A DNA stretch of 64,000 bases, from the NCBI GenBank assembly GCA_963777595.1, contig CAVZRE010000040.1, forward strand, positions 186,001-250,000. The letters are read 5' to 3'. The translations under genes and the position numbers were made by a program. Under the pieces are notes generated by a model. The model had not been told where the DNA came from. It saw only the letters and a list, made by a program, of their open reading frames with translations, and did no database searches. Origin of the DNA: CAVVFX01 sp963777595. Lineage in GTDB: Bacteria > Acidobacteriota > Terriglobia > Bryobacterales > Bryobacteraceae. Positions 7,736 through 17,507 of this stretch are shown piece by piece. Within the stretch, counting starts at the first letter, position 1. The number at the start of each line of letters is the position of its first letter.

Positions 7736-10183
7736 TCAATGGTTGAACAGGAACTCCTTGGTGTTGAACACGGCCCAGACCACGTCCTGTACGGCGGCCG
7801 GGCGGGTGGTCGAATTCTTGGTGAGATACGCAACCAGCTTCTGTTTCTCATCAGTTGACGGGAAACGCGAGAGCGTCATGAGGTAGATCTCGTCGACCAG
7901 TTCGGGATCCTTCATCTTGGCTGCCAGCATCCGTTTCAAACTCGGACTCGAGGCCAGTTTGCCGGCTAACTGTTCCGAGTTGAGCAGATACAGCTCCTGC
8001 CGGAGCGAAGCCTCGGAGCTGCGCTCGGATTCATAGGGAGTGTCGCGTCCAGGCCGGCCAAACAGGTCCAGAAAAGTGCACGTCGTGTTGCCGTCCGAGA
8101 TCTGTTCGGCGCGCATACCGGACGGCCAATTGGAAAAGGGCTCCGGAATGATGCTCCAGAATTTCTCGTAGGTTTCGGTCGTCAGCGAAATCGCGTCGAG
8201 CATTTGTTCGGCGGTGAGCCGATGAATCGGGTAATGGGAGAAATGGCGATTGTCCCAGGCGTTCCATTGATTGGGCACCGAAGAAGTCTGGTATGTGCGG
8301 GAATTCAGGATCAGCCGGTAGATATGTTGCAGATCGTAATTATGGGTGACTAGTTCCTTCGCCAGATAATCGAGGAGTTCAGGATTTTCGGGGGGATTGG
8401 TGGCGCGCAGGTCATCCGGCTCGTGGACAATGCCTCGTCCCATCAACCAAAACCAGATCCGATTCACGACGTTCCTCGCGAACCAGGGATTGTCAGGCGC
8501 AGTCAGCCATTGGGCGAAGCGGGCACGCGGGTCTTCTTCCTTGGCGACTTCCGGCACGGCACCGGTCAGGAACTTCGGGGCGACAACCACGCGCGACTTG
8601 GGATCGCGTAGGCTGGCGCGAACGTCGGCATAGACGATCTCTTCTTTCCATTCGAGCGTCGACTTGTACTTGATCTTGGAGAAGAAGGCGGCGAAAGCGA
8701 GATCGTCCTTCATGTTCCAGTTCTCGGTCGGATGGCTGTGGCAGCGGGCGCAACCTACCCTCGCGCCCATGAAGACCAGCGCCGTCGTCTCGCCGATGGT
8801 CTGGGGATCGTGGTCTTGCATGGCACGGTAATAATTCACGGCCGGGTTGCGGAAATCGCTGCCGTTGGCCGTGAGCAGTTCGGTGACGAGCTGATTGTAG
8901 GGCTTGTTCTGAGCCAGGCTATCGTGCAGCCATTTATAGTAAATTGCGACCGCCTTGGGCCAGACCCGCACCGGATACTCGCTCTTGATACGTAACAGGT
9001 CGCTCCACTTGAGCGCCCAGAAATCGGCATACTCGTCTCGTTGGAGCAAGCGATCGATCAGCCTGGCGCGCTTGCCGGGCGACCGGTCATCGAGGAACTC
9101 GCGCGCCTCTTTCGCCGTCGGCAGTACTCCGATGGCATCGAGATAGACTCGGCGCAGGAAATAATGATCGGCTGCAGGTTCGGACGGCGGGATGCCGAGC
9201 GATTTGAGTTTGGCGGAGACCAGGTCGTCAATGTGGTTATTCGATTTGAGCCGGGGAAAATCGACAGGCAGCGGTTGAGGGACATGAAGGAGGCAGACCG
9301 CTGCCTGTCCCAGGTAAGTAACGGCGATGGAGGCTTCGCCGTACTCCTGTGCGCGGACGACTCCCTTGGCGATGGGGATCGTCTTAGGGTCGGCTGCGCG
9401 ATAAGTCGCTTCGCGGGTAACGTCTCGCCTGGTTCCGTCAGAGAACACGGCAGTCACGAGAAGGCGCTGGGATTCACCTTTGGCGAGGTTACGCTCCGCG
9501 GGCGCGACGCGAATACCGGTCAGCGCGGGTTCTTTGGGGATGGATGGGGAGGCGCCGTCCTTCAGCCAGGCAAGCAGCGTTTCGTGCTCGGCGGAGGCTG
9601 GGTCGATGACTTTGCCGCCGCCATGAGGAATGACGTTTTCCGCTTTGAGCAGCATCAGACTCTCCGCCGGATCCACACGGTTGATACGGCGTCCGCCCGC
9701 GGCGCGAGCGAGCGCGTCATAGTCGGCGTCGGGATCCCCGCCGAAGAGCGAGAGCTTCAGTCCGCCTTTGCCGGCGCGGCTGCCGTGGCAGGCCGTGGCA
9801 TTGCAGCCGGATTTTGTGAAGAGCGGACGAATATCATTCGCGTAAGAGGCGGGAACTTCGCGGGAACGCTTGACCGTAACGGAAAGGCTGATTTTCTTAG
9901 CGCCTTTCACCGATACGGCTATGGTTGCTTTTCCGTCACTAAGGGAGGTTACAATCCCTTGGGAAGATACCGCGGCAGTTTTGGCGGCGGAAGACTTATA
10001 GCTGGATTGGGAGGTCAGGTCGCGAAGGGAACCATCGGAGTAAGTGCCGGTAACCAAAATCTGTTGCGCACTTGCTCTTCCGTCTAAAAGGATTTGCGAG
10101 GGTTCTGCCTGGATGGACACTAACTTGTGCGTCGAAGCAATCAGCGAAACTTGGATGAGAAGCGCCAGGACGAGCGTGCGCAT
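7736..10183 (-). CDS. PSD1/DUF1549-DUF1553 secreted protein with Ig-like domains
   Basis: 815 residues with a cleavable signal peptide (MRTLVLALLIQVSLIAS). In order: a bacterial Ig-like (BIG2-type) domain at about 20-110; a PSCyt1-like segment with a heme-type motif CNATACHG near 132 (spacing CX4CH rather than CXXCH); a second Ig-like domain at about 220-310; a DUF1549 (PSCyt2) region with DAIGVLPTAKEAREFL and GCARCHSHP near 480; and a DUF1553 (PSD1) C-terminus with NPWFARNVVNRIWFWLMGRG and YELYLLNS-like segments. These proteins are abundant in Planctomycetes and Solibacter and are thought to be exported, perhaps heme-bearing, but their reaction is unknown. It heads the cassette that continues with DUF1501, WD40 and PPC genes. 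Confidence 0.88.
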   Translation of the reverse strand: MRTLVLALLIQVSLIASTHKLVSIQAEPSQILLDGRASAQQILVTGTYSDGSLRDLTSQSSYKSSAAKTAAVSSQGIVTSLSDGKATIAVSVKGAKKISLSVTVKRSREVPASYANDIRPLFTKSGCNATACHGSRAGKGGLKLSLFGGDPDADYDALARAAGGRRINRVDPAESLMLLKAENVIPHGGGKVIDPASAEHETLLAWLKDGASPSIPKEPALTGIRVAPAERNLAKGESQRLLVTAVFSDGTRRDVTREATYRAADPKTIPIAKGVVRAQEYGEASIAVTYLGQAAVCLLHVPQPLPVDFPRLKSNNHIDDLVSAKLKSLGIPPSEPAADHYFLRRVYLDAIGVLPTAKEAREFLDDRSPGKRARLIDRLLQRDEYADFWALKWSDLLRIKSEYPVRVWPKAVAIYYKWLHDSLAQNKPYNQLVTELLTANGSDFRNPAVNYYRAMQDHDPQTIGETTALVFMGARVGCARCHSHPTENWNMKDDLAFAAFFSKIKYKSTLEWKEEIVYADVRASLRDPKSRVVVAPKFLTGAVPEVAKEEDPRARFAQWLTAPDNPWFARNVVNRIWFWLMGRGIVHEPDDLRATNPPENPELLDYLAKELVTHNYDLQHIYRLILNSRTYQTSSVPNQWNAWDNRHFSHYPIHRLTAEQMLDAISLTTETYEKFWSIIPEPFSNWPSGMRAEQISDGNTTCTFLDLFGRPGRDTPYESERSSEASLRQELYLLNSEQLAGKLASSPSLKRMLAAKMKDPELVDEIYLMTLSRFPSTDEKQKLVAYLTKNSTTRPAAVQDVVWAVFNTKEFLFNH

Positions 10184-10316
10184 AAGTCTTCACAATGAAA
10201 AACACTTTGCCTCCTCATTAGTTCTGTAGTGAATCTGGACAGCTTGGAAGAGTAAGTTGCGTCAGATGACACTTAGGAGATGTGCCACCTGGCCGGTGAG
10301 GATTGTGGTTGAGGTG

Positions 10317-10369
10317 AAAAACACCTGGCAAATACGGCCCTGTTCCTCCACAGAGCCGCATTGCCAGGT
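10317..10369 (-). terminator. Strong hairpin terminator, probably of the rhamnose operon
   Basis: On the minus strand an arm ACCTGGCAA plus inner CGGC and CTGT steps pairs with ACAG, GCCG and TTGCCAGGT. The result is a nearly continuous 47-base hairpin (10323-10369), followed two bases later by TTTTT (10317-10321). It lies about 165 bases past the rhaM stop, in the direction of that operon. A competing short hairpin AGGTG/CACCT overlaps its foot (10312-10326). The rest of 10184-10532 shows no convincing gene. Confidence 0.6.
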
Positions 10370-10532
10370 ATGTCAAACGCAAACGGAAGGAGGACCCCGG
10401 CCGAACAACTGGTCCGGAGATCACCCAGATATCAAGTAATGCGCAAATCACGATCGAATTTGGGCGGCAGGAGAGATTTTTTTTCGAAATCTTGCTTGAA
10501 TTAAGCGCTGACCGTTGTGAGCCTGCCGAAAT

Positions 10533-10850
10533 CTATTCCAGGTAGAATACTTCGTGCAGCATGGCGAAGCGCTCGCCCGGCAGCTTATCCGGTACCGGCT
10601 CGAAGAGGCGTCCCATGAATTCCTGCCAGCGCTGGTTCACCGGGTCGCGGTCGAGTTCGTCCCAGGCCTTTTCGAAATCGTCGACCTTGAGGACGAGCGT
10701 CAGGTCCTGGCCACGACGGAAGACGGAGTAGTCGGAAATACCCACCGCCTTCAACTTGGCCAACAGTTCCGGCCAGACGCGCTGGTGCTCCCGGTCATAC
10801 TCTTCGATGGCATCGGACTTGATTCTGAGTTTGAATGCGTGTCGGGGCAT
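10533..10850 (-). CDS. rhaM: L-rhamnose mutarotase
   Basis: 105 residues, the full length of the RhaM (DUF718) family, which interconverts alpha and beta anomers of L-rhamnose for the isomerase. Family features seen: an N-terminal strand RHAFKLRIKSDAIEEYDREH with the catalytic His in EYDREHQRVWPEL; ISDYSVFRRGQDL; and the C-terminal WQEFMGRLFEPVPD and LHEVFYLE. It follows rhaB by 5 bases once the rhaB end is corrected for a frameshift, so it is the third gene of the rha operon. No frameshift is seen in it. Confidence 0.93.
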   Translation of the reverse strand: MPRHAFKLRIKSDAIEEYDREHQRVWPELLAKLKAVGISDYSVFRRGQDLTLVLKVDDFEKAWDELDRDPVNQRWQEFMGRLFEPVPDKLPGERFAMLHEVFYLE

Positions 10851-10855
10851 AGATT

Positions 10856-12348
10856 TTAGTGGGCAAGGTTGCGGCAGTGGTGCGCGAAGTCATCGTACAC
10901 GGCGTCCCAATTGGCGCGCGGCTCGGGACGGTAGGTCTTGGGCGGGAAGGATCGCCAGACAATCTCGCGGCCTTCCGCGATCGACATCAACCGCTCCCCG
11001 TCCGACCATCTGCATCACCATATTGCCCAGTGCGGTCGCCTCCAGACGGGCCCGCGACACGCGCTTGCCGGTAGCGTCGGCGGTGAACTGATTGAGCATG
11101 GAATTCTGCGAGCCTCCGCCGATGACGCGCACCTCCTCGAACTTCGTGCCCGTCAGCGATTCCAGTTGTTCCAGCTCATAACGATACTTGAGCGCCAGAC
11201 TCTCGATGATGGTGCGGGTGAACTCGCCGGGAGTGGACGGTTCGCACTGATCGGTTTGCTTGCAGAAATTGCGGATGGCGCGCGTCATATCGGAAGGACG
11301 GACAAACGCGGGCGCGTCCGGATCGATCCAGCGGGATAGCGGCGGCGCCTCAGCTGCGGCATCGAGAAGTTGCGGGTAAGTATATTGTTCGCCGGCGCCG
11401 GTCCACGCATTCCGGCAGCCTTCGAGCAGCCACATGCCGGTAATGTTCTTCAGCAGCCGGATGGTGTTGCCGACACCGCCTTCATTAGTGAAATTGAGAC
11501 GCCGGGCCTGGTCGGTGACGATAGCCGAAGTCACTTCCGTGCCCAGCAGCGACCAGGTCCCGGAACTCAGAAATGCGGTAGTCCCGCCCGCTTCCACAGC
11601 GGCCACAGCGGATCCGGTATCGTGACAGGCCGGCGCAATCACGGTAGTGAATGCCAGATCGTGAGCCGACGCCAGATCCGTCCGGAGGCGGCCGATTTCG
11701 GTTCCCGGCGCGATGATGGGGGCCAGCAGATGCGTCGGAATGTCGAGCTTGTTCAGCAGATCGCACGCCCAGTTCCGCGTCCGCCAATCGAGAAATTGAG
11801 TGGTGGACGCGATGGTGTACTCGCACGCGACTACGCCGGTCAGCCAGAAGTTCAGCAGGTCCGGCATGGTGACGAGGAACTCGGCGTTGTAGAGCAGATT
11901 GGGAGTCCGGTGCGAAGCCGCGTAGAGCTGGTAGAGCGTATTCAGCGCCATGAATTGGATGCCGGTCTGCTCGTAGATGCGCTCGGCCGTAAGTTCGCCG
12001 GTAACCTTCTCCACCATGCCATCGGTGCGGGCGTCACGGTAATGATAAGGATTTTCGAGCAGCGAGCCGCCCTCGCCGAGCAGTCCGTAATCGACGCCCC
12101 AGGTATCGACGCCGATGCTGTCGATGCGGTCCGCCTGATGCCGCGCGATATCGAGCGCGCGGCGCATCTCGAACCAGAGGCGCGGCGCGTCCCAGTGCAT
12201 CTCGCCGTTATAGTGCACCGGATCGTTGGGAAAGCGGTGCAGTTCTTCCAGCTTGATCAGTCCGGAGTCCAGCCGGCCGAGGATCGCCCGCCCGCTGGTG
12301 GCGCCTAGATCAAAGGCGAGGAAATTTTTGGGTCCCGGCAGAGGCCAT
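10856..12348 (-). CDS. rhaB: Rhamnulokinase, two frameshifts
   Basis: FGGY-family kinase phosphorylating L-rhamnulose. The ATP-binding start NFLAFDLGATSGRAILG, GVDTWGVDYGLL, PACHDTGSAVAAVEAGG and VIGGGSQNSMLNQFTADATGK are all visible. The ATG at 12348, four bases after the isomerase stop, is out of frame with the body. Dropping one base of the A5 run near 12325-12329 gives a sensible start MASAGTQNFLAFD. Near 10988 a second extra base moves the C-terminus. Correcting it yields SIAEGREIVWRSFPPKTYRP and a natural stop at 10856, just before rhaM. Both shifts look like sequencing indels. The gene lies between isomerase and mutarotase. Confidence 0.88.
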
Positions 12349-12351
12349 CGC

Positions 12352-13560
12352 CTAAGCGTAACTCGACACGGCTGCCATGTTGCGCGCGCCGCGCTCAGCC
12401 GAGATCTTTTCGAGGTAGCCGCTCTGCCGGAATCCGGTGAGCGGATCGGCGGCCAGGCCCTTGGAAACCGCCCAGTCGCGATCATCGGGCGCACATCGGT
12501 GGCGAATGCGTCCCGCAGGCAGTTTTCCGCATCCACCAGGTCGCAGTTCTGCTGCAAGCACGGCGAGCTTCTCGTGATCGACCAGCGCAGCCTTGGCGTA
12601 GAGTTCCATGGCGGTCGTGACGGTCTGAATCATGGCCTCGATTTTGCCCTTCAGATTGTGGCTCTGGTCGATCATATAGGCGATGTCGGCGAGCTTGCCG
12701 GTCTCGAACTCGAACATGCGGATCTCGTGGAAGATGCGGAAGACCTGGTAGGGATCGATGGAACCCATGGTGAGGTCGTCGTCGGCATACCGGCGATCGT
12801 TGAAGTGGAAGCCGCCGAGCATGTCGACGTCGAGCAGCCAGGCGACGATCTGTTCGATATTCTGCGCCTGATAGTGGTGGCCGGTATCGACCAGAACCTT
12901 CGCGCGCGGTCCGGCCGACTTGAGCGAGCAGCAGCGCCATGCCCCAGTCGGCGATGTCGGTGTGATAGAAGGCGGGCTCGAACGGCTTGTATTCCACCAG
13001 CATGCGCTGATTGCCGCTCAGCTTGGCGTGGGTCGCCGCGAGGCCTTCCTCGAACCACTGCTTGCGTTTGCGGATACTTCTGCGTGCCGGGATAGTTTGA
13101 GCCGTCCGCGAACCATAGAGATAGATCGCGGCTGCCCAGACGCGTCTGGATCTCGACGCTGTCGAGCACATGGTGCAGCGCTGCCTGGCGCACCTTGGGA
13201 TCGGGATTGCCGAAGGAGCCGTGCTTGTAGATCTGGTCCTGAAAGACATTCGGATTGATGGAGCCGGGGCGCACGCCATAGCGAACGGCCAGGTGCTGGA
13301 CCTCGGAGACGCTGGCCGTGCCCTCGGGGAGATCCCAGAGAACGTGAAGGGCTACCGTCGGGCAGACGCCCGGTCCAGCGATGCACTTCTCCGGCATCGC
13401 TGAATTTTTCCTCCAGCGTGGAGGCGGCGGCAGCCTGGAGAAACTTTCCGAAACGAGTTCCGGTATTGGCGAAACCCCACGAAGGGAGCTCGATCTGGAA
13501 GCGATTGAGCGCGGCGGCAACGAGTTCCGATGCTTTAGTGTGAGTCACGGTTTTATCCAC
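12352..13560 (-). CDS. rhaI: L-rhamnose isomerase (Pseudomonas stutzeri type), five frameshifts
   Basis: TIM-barrel metal-dependent aldose isomerase converting L-rhamnose to L-rhamnulose. The protein is recovered only by joining frames at about 13370, 13079, 12924, 12556 and 12481, each a one-base change. The joined product of ~400 residues reads through SWGFANTGTRFGKFLQ, VCPTVALHVLWDLPEG, KHGSFGNPDPKVRQAALHH, PAFYHTDIADWGMALL, VLVDTGHHYQAQNIEQ and GGFHFNDRRYADDDLTMGS. The last two carry the metal-ligand His/Asp residues typical of this isomerase subgroup. The start is GTG at 13560 or GTG at 13548; no clear ribosome-binding site decides. Five shifts in one gene make either poor local sequence quality or real decay possible, but substitutions look conservative. 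Confidence 0.85.
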
Positions 13561-13789
13561 CAATATTAGCCCACGGGGGGCGGGGATCGGGTCAACCACA
13601 TTCGCTCGCTCCCCTGCATTTCCGCAATGCGTAACCGCAGTTGCATTGGAAACGCTTGCTAACCTTCGATTTAGAAGGATTGCCACCCTGGTAACTGCCA
13701 GGAAACACTGGATAGACGCAGAGACCCTACGTTACGCAATGCAAAACGCGGAGTCCCGCTGGCGGGTAACTGCGGGGTCAAACGCTCTC

Positions 13790-15181
13790 CTAATTGGCGG
13801 GAGGAGCACCCTTGAACTTTGCCCCTGAATACGGTGCGCGATCCCAGAAGTCAGTGTGCGGATTGGTAGCTCGCGGGTCTTCCGTGGCTTTCATCCATTC
13901 CTCAACACGGGCTGCGAGTTCGGCTTTCACTTTGGCGAACTGCGGCAGCGCCGCGACATTCTTGACCTCGTCCGGATCGCTCTTCACCACATACAGCTCT
14001 TCCGCCGGGCGTTTTCCGAGGCACAGATCGAAGTACGGCTGGGGCTTATCTTTCATCAGCATCTGTTTGGTCGGTGAATCGTCGACATCGCCATACGGAC
14101 CGACGGCCCAATAGAATTCCGGATCGCCTGCCGGCCAGCGCTGTGGTTCGAAATTGCGCAGGTAGAGATAATCTGCGGTGCGAATTCCGCGCACCGGATA
14201 GCTCAAGTCGCCTTTCCGTACGTTGGCGTGGCGTTCACGCTCCAGGAACATCGACGTACGTCGTTGCGAAGAGAAGAGGCTCGTGGTGGTCATGACCGGC
14301 GGTACCGGCAATCCGGCCGCTTCAAGAAATGTCGGCGCGAGGTCGCCGAAGGAGACGTAGTCGTCGCGCACCTGGCCGGGTTGGATGCGTCGAGGGTATC
14401 GTATGGCCAGCGGAGTCCGGACGCCCAGATCGTAGCAGTTTCCCAAGCCGCGGGGGATCTGCCAGCCGTTGTCGCTAGTCATCACCACGACGGTATTGTC
14501 GAGTTCCCCCTTGGCTGCTAATGCCGCCAGAATCTGTCCGCATTCGAAGTCGAACTGCTGGACCTCGCAGTAGTAATTGAGAATGTCGTCGCGCACCACC
14601 GCCCGGTCGGGCAGCTGCGCGGGGACTTTGACGCGCGCAGGGTTCATTGCCGCTTTCCGTTCCTGGCCGCGATTCCAAGGGACATGGGGATCATGGCTGC
14701 CGAACCAGTAGCAGAAGGGCTGGCCGGGCGTCCTGGCCTTCAGAAAGGCTTCAAAATCGGGGAAGGATACGCCTGCCGGATTATGTTTCCACCCGGCCTT
14801 CTCGGGAGATCCGGGGCCCCAGCCTTTGTCGGAGAAGCCGGTCAGATAGCCGCTCTTTTCGAGCAATCCTGTATACGTTGGAACGTCCGGCGCCATGTTG
14901 CCGTAAAGATTGGCGGCTTCGCCCAGGCGGTGGGCGTCCTGGCCGGTGAGCAGCAGCGCTCGCGAGGGCGAGCAAGACGGGTTCGGCGCGAAGGAGTGGG
15001 TGAACACCACGCCCTCCTTCGCCAGCCGGTCGAAGGTGGGTGTATGAATGACGGGATCACCGTAACAACTGGCGTGGGGCCATGCCCAGTTGTCGGCGAG
15101 CATCAGGAGGATATTGGGGCGGGTCGTCCGGGATTGCATGGCTGCCGCGCCGTAAAGAAAGGTTCGCCTGGTAATGGGCAT
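13790..15181 (-). CDS. Type I sulfatase
   Basis: About 463 residues of the formylglycine-dependent sulfatase family, removing sulfate from an organic ester or sulfated sugar. The cysteine to be converted to formylglycine is in SCSPSRALLLTG (C-S-P-S-R signature). Metal ligands are in LMLADNWAWPH near the N-terminus and in MTSDNGWQIPRG. SHDPHVPW is also typical. A short N-terminal RRTF stretch may be part of a Tat-like leader (MPITRRTFLYGAAAMQ). The ATG at 15181 is chosen over an upstream in-frame start because it places this leader at the end. It lies downstream of the sugar-phosphate mutase fusion on the same strand. Substrate is not deducible; the closest subgroup looks like heparan N-sulfatase-type enzymes. 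Confidence 0.88.
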   Translation of the reverse strand: MPITRRTFLYGAAAMQSRTTRPNILLMLADNWAWPHASCYGDPVIHTPTFDRLAKEGVVFTHSFAPNPSCSPSRALLLTGQDAHRLGEAANLYGNMAPDVPTYTGLLEKSGYLTGFSDKGWGPGSPEKAGWKHNPAGVSFPDFEAFLKARTPGQPFCYWFGSHDPHVPWNRGQERKAAMNPARVKVPAQLPDRAVVRDDILNYYCEVQQFDFECGQILAALAAKGELDNTVVVMTSDNGWQIPRGLGNCYDLGVRTPLAIRYPRRIQPGQVRDDYVSFGDLAPTFLEAAGLPVPPVMTTTSLFSSQRRTSMFLERERHANVRKGDLSYPVRGIRTADYLYLRNFEPQRWPAGDPEFYWAVGPYGDVDDSPTKQMLMKDKPQPYFDLCLGKRPAEELYVVKSDPDEVKNVAALPQFAKVKAELAARVEEWMKATEDPRATNPHTDFWDRAPYSGAKFKGAPPAN

Positions 15182-15299
15182 GGATTCAGGAGGGATTATA
15201 CCTGAGGCGCGACGCCCTTGCAAAAACAGCCACCCGCCGCGCCGGCGAAGGGCCCCCGGTGACAAAAAAGACGCTCGCCTGTCGTACGGGAGTTGGGAA

Positions 15300-17507
15300 T
15301 CAGGCGGCTTGTCCCACGAATTGCTTCAGCCAGTCCAAGAGCTCCCTGGCTTTCTCAGGACTGTCGGCCTCAACCGCCAGCCGTAGCACCGGCTCAGTCC
15401 CGGAGAACCGCAGCAGCACCCAGTTGTCGTTCTCGAGATACAACTTGGTGCCGTCCATGTGCGAGATTTTCACCACTTTATAGGGACCCACCTGGGTGCT
15501 GGGAGCCTCGCGCAGATTGCGCGGCACGGCAATTCTCATCTCCGGCGTGGCCGGGAAATTTTCCTCGTAATCGTAGAGTCTTCCGGTCATCGCATAGACA
15601 GTTTCGAGCAGTTGAGAGATCCTCTTGCCCGTGCGGGCCAGCATCTCGACGACCAGCGCTGACGCGAAGATCCCGTCCTTGCCGAGAATGTGGCCGCGGA
15701 TTGTCAAGCCGCCGGAAGATTCGCCGCCCAACACGGCCTGGTGCTCCACCATGCTCTGCACGATGTGTTTGAAGCCCACCGGAACTTCGTAACATTCCTC
15801 GCCCAGGAGATGCGCCATGCGATCGAGCATATGAGTGGTCGACAGATTGCGAACTACGCCTCCGCGCTCGCCGCGCACTTCGTGCATATACCAGTAGAGC
15901 AGGAGCAGAACGTCATTGATGGAAATATATTCGCCGTGCTCGTCGACAATGGCGATGCGGTCAGCGTCTCCGTCCATAGCGAGGCCGATATCGTAGCCGC
16001 CTTCGCGAAGACTCGATGTCAACATCCGCAGAGCTTCGGGATTGGGGGCGGGAGAGCGGCCGCCGAACAGGGGATTGTGACGTTCGTGAATGAAGGTCAC
16101 GCGGCAGCGGGCTTCCGTCAGCACTGTGCCGAGCGTCAACTGCCCGACACCGTACATGGGATCGACGATCACTTTCAAAGCGGCTTTGCGAATCGCATCC
16201 AGGTCGATCAGTTTTTCGACGGCATCTACGTACTCATTGGTGAAGTCGCCGTGTTGGACGATGCCGGCGTCGAGTGCGATATCGAGTTCCAGCTTAATGA
16301 CATCGCCTGGAGTCAGGCGGTTGGTCTCGTCCTCGATCTGGCGAGTCTCGTTATCGAGCAGCAACGCTCCATCGCCGTGGAAAACTTTGAGGCCGTTCCA
16401 TTCGGGAGGATTGTGACTGGCGGTGAATGCGAGCCCGTAGGCCGACCCGCGAATGGCGGTGGCGTAGGTGATCAACGGGGTGGGAGCGTCTTCGTCGAGC
16501 AGCACCGCGGGAATGTTGTTGCCGGCGAAAACTTCGGCCGAGGCTTCGGCGGCCTGACGGGAGAGAAAGCGGCGATCGTAGCCGATAATGACGCCCTGTG
16601 ATTCGTGACCCTGGCGCGTGATCTCGTTCGCCAAGGCCTGGCTGAGGCGGCGCACGTTTTGCATGGTGAACCCCTCGCCGATAATGGCGCGCCAGCCTCC
16701 GGTGCCGAAAGTGACCAGATTCTGCTCCTCCTGGCGGCGGGGACGGAAGAGGCGTTTCTGCACGATGAACTCGGCGTGTGCGAGGTCGGCGGGCGAGTTG
16801 ATGCCCTGGACTTCATCCTGGTCGTAGAGGCGATAGCTGTCGACGCGGAGGCGAGAACGGATCAACTCGTGGACGCAATCGGTCAGACGGTAGTCGCCAT
16901 CGCCAGGAGAGGGCGAAAGCCGGGCAAGAGCCGAGAAGATGACACCGGCAGCAACGGCATAAGCTCCCACGTTGAGTTCCCGGATCTCGCGGACTTCGGC
17001 CGAAGCTTCGGTGTCTTCGATGATGTCGATGATTTGGCCGCCGGCGTTGCGGATGATCCGGCCATAGGGCAGGGGGTGGTCGAGCACGGCCGTGAGCAGC
17101 GTGAGATGCGCCTGCTTGAGGTGATGGCGATTCAGCAGGCCGCGAATGGAAGCCGGACGGAATAGCGGAGTGTCTCCGTAGAGGATGAGGAGGTTACCGT
17201 CAAAATTCTGCAATGACGGAGCGACTTGTAGAACCGCATGTCCGGTGCCGAGCGGCTCCGCCTGCGTGACGAAATGGTATGCGGGACCGAGTTGCGCGCG
17301 AACATCCTCCTGACGGTAGCCGACGACTACGTAGATGTCGTCCGCGGGAACCAGTTCCAGCACGTTCTGGATCACGGACTCGAGGATGCTGCGATCGCCC
17401 AACGGCTGCAGCATCATGGAGGGACCGCCGGCAGTGACAGCGTCATGGCCGGCGGCGAGGATTACCGCTTTGAGGGCTTGGGTCGGATGTGGAGAGTTGG
17501 CGGGAAT
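15300..17507 (-). CDS. Fused sugar nucleotidyltransferase - phosphohexomutase
   Basis: About 735 residues. The N-terminal ~255 residues are a GlmU-like NTP-transferase (VILAAG, LILYGDTPLFRP, LPYGRIIRN, IREIRELNVGAY). The rest is a phosphoglucomutase/phosphomannomutase: FGTGGWRAIIGEGFT near 264, catalytic Ser in TASHNPPEWNG near 361, metal loop MDGDADR near 511, sugar loop GGESSGG near 594, and phosphate-binding RFSGTEPVLR near 704. Such fusions should make an activated sugar from a hexose phosphate, for example for polysaccharide. The glycine-rich loop after LAAG is HDAVTAGGPS rather than the usual GXGTRM. An ATG at 17417 would delete the LAAG strand. The frame opens back to a stop, and the best start is ATT at 17507, six bases after AAGGAG. 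Confidence 0.85.
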   Translation of the reverse strand: MPANSPHPTQALKAVILAAGHDAVTAGGPSMMLQPLGDRSILESVIQNVLELVPADDIYVVVGYRQEDVRAQLGPAYHFVTQAEPLGTGHAVLQVAPSLQNFDGNLLILYGDTPLFRPASIRGLLNRHHLKQAHLTLLTAVLDHPLPYGRIIRNAGGQIIDIIEDTEASAEVREIRELNVGAYAVAAGVIFSALARLSPSPGDGDYRLTDCVHELIRSRLRVDSYRLYDQDEVQGINSPADLAHAEFIVQKRLFRPRRQEEQNLVTFGTGGWRAIIGEGFTMQNVRRLSQALANEITRQGHESQGVIIGYDRRFLSRQAAEASAEVFAGNNIPAVLLDEDAPTPLITYATAIRGSAYGLAFTASHNPPEWNGLKVFHGDGALLLDNETRQIEDETNRLTPGDVIKLELDIALDAGIVQHGDFTNEYVDAVEKLIDLDAIRKAALKVIVDPMYGVGQLTLGTVLTEARCRVTFIHERHNPLFGGRSPAPNPEALRMLTSSLREGGYDIGLAMDGDADRIAIVDEHGEYISINDVLLLLYWYMHEVRGERGGVVRNLSTTHMLDRMAHLLGEECYEVPVGFKHIVQSMVEHQAVLGGESSGGLTIRGHILGKDGIFASALVVEMLARTGKRISQLLETVYAMTGRLYDYEENFPATPEMRIAVPRNLREAPSTQVGPYKVVKISHMDGTKLYLENDNWVLLRFSGTEPVLRLAVEADSPEKARELLDWLKQFVGQAA

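Noticed and set aside
9041..10087. 348-codon open frame opposite the PSD1 gene
   Set aside because: Antisense shadow of a well-supported gene; no signal peptide or recognisable family.
10370..10504. 44-codon frame starting MSNANGRRTPAEQ in the gap after rhaM
   Set aside because: Basic and low in hydrophobic residues, no ribosome-binding site and no recognised family; could be a relic but cannot be supported.
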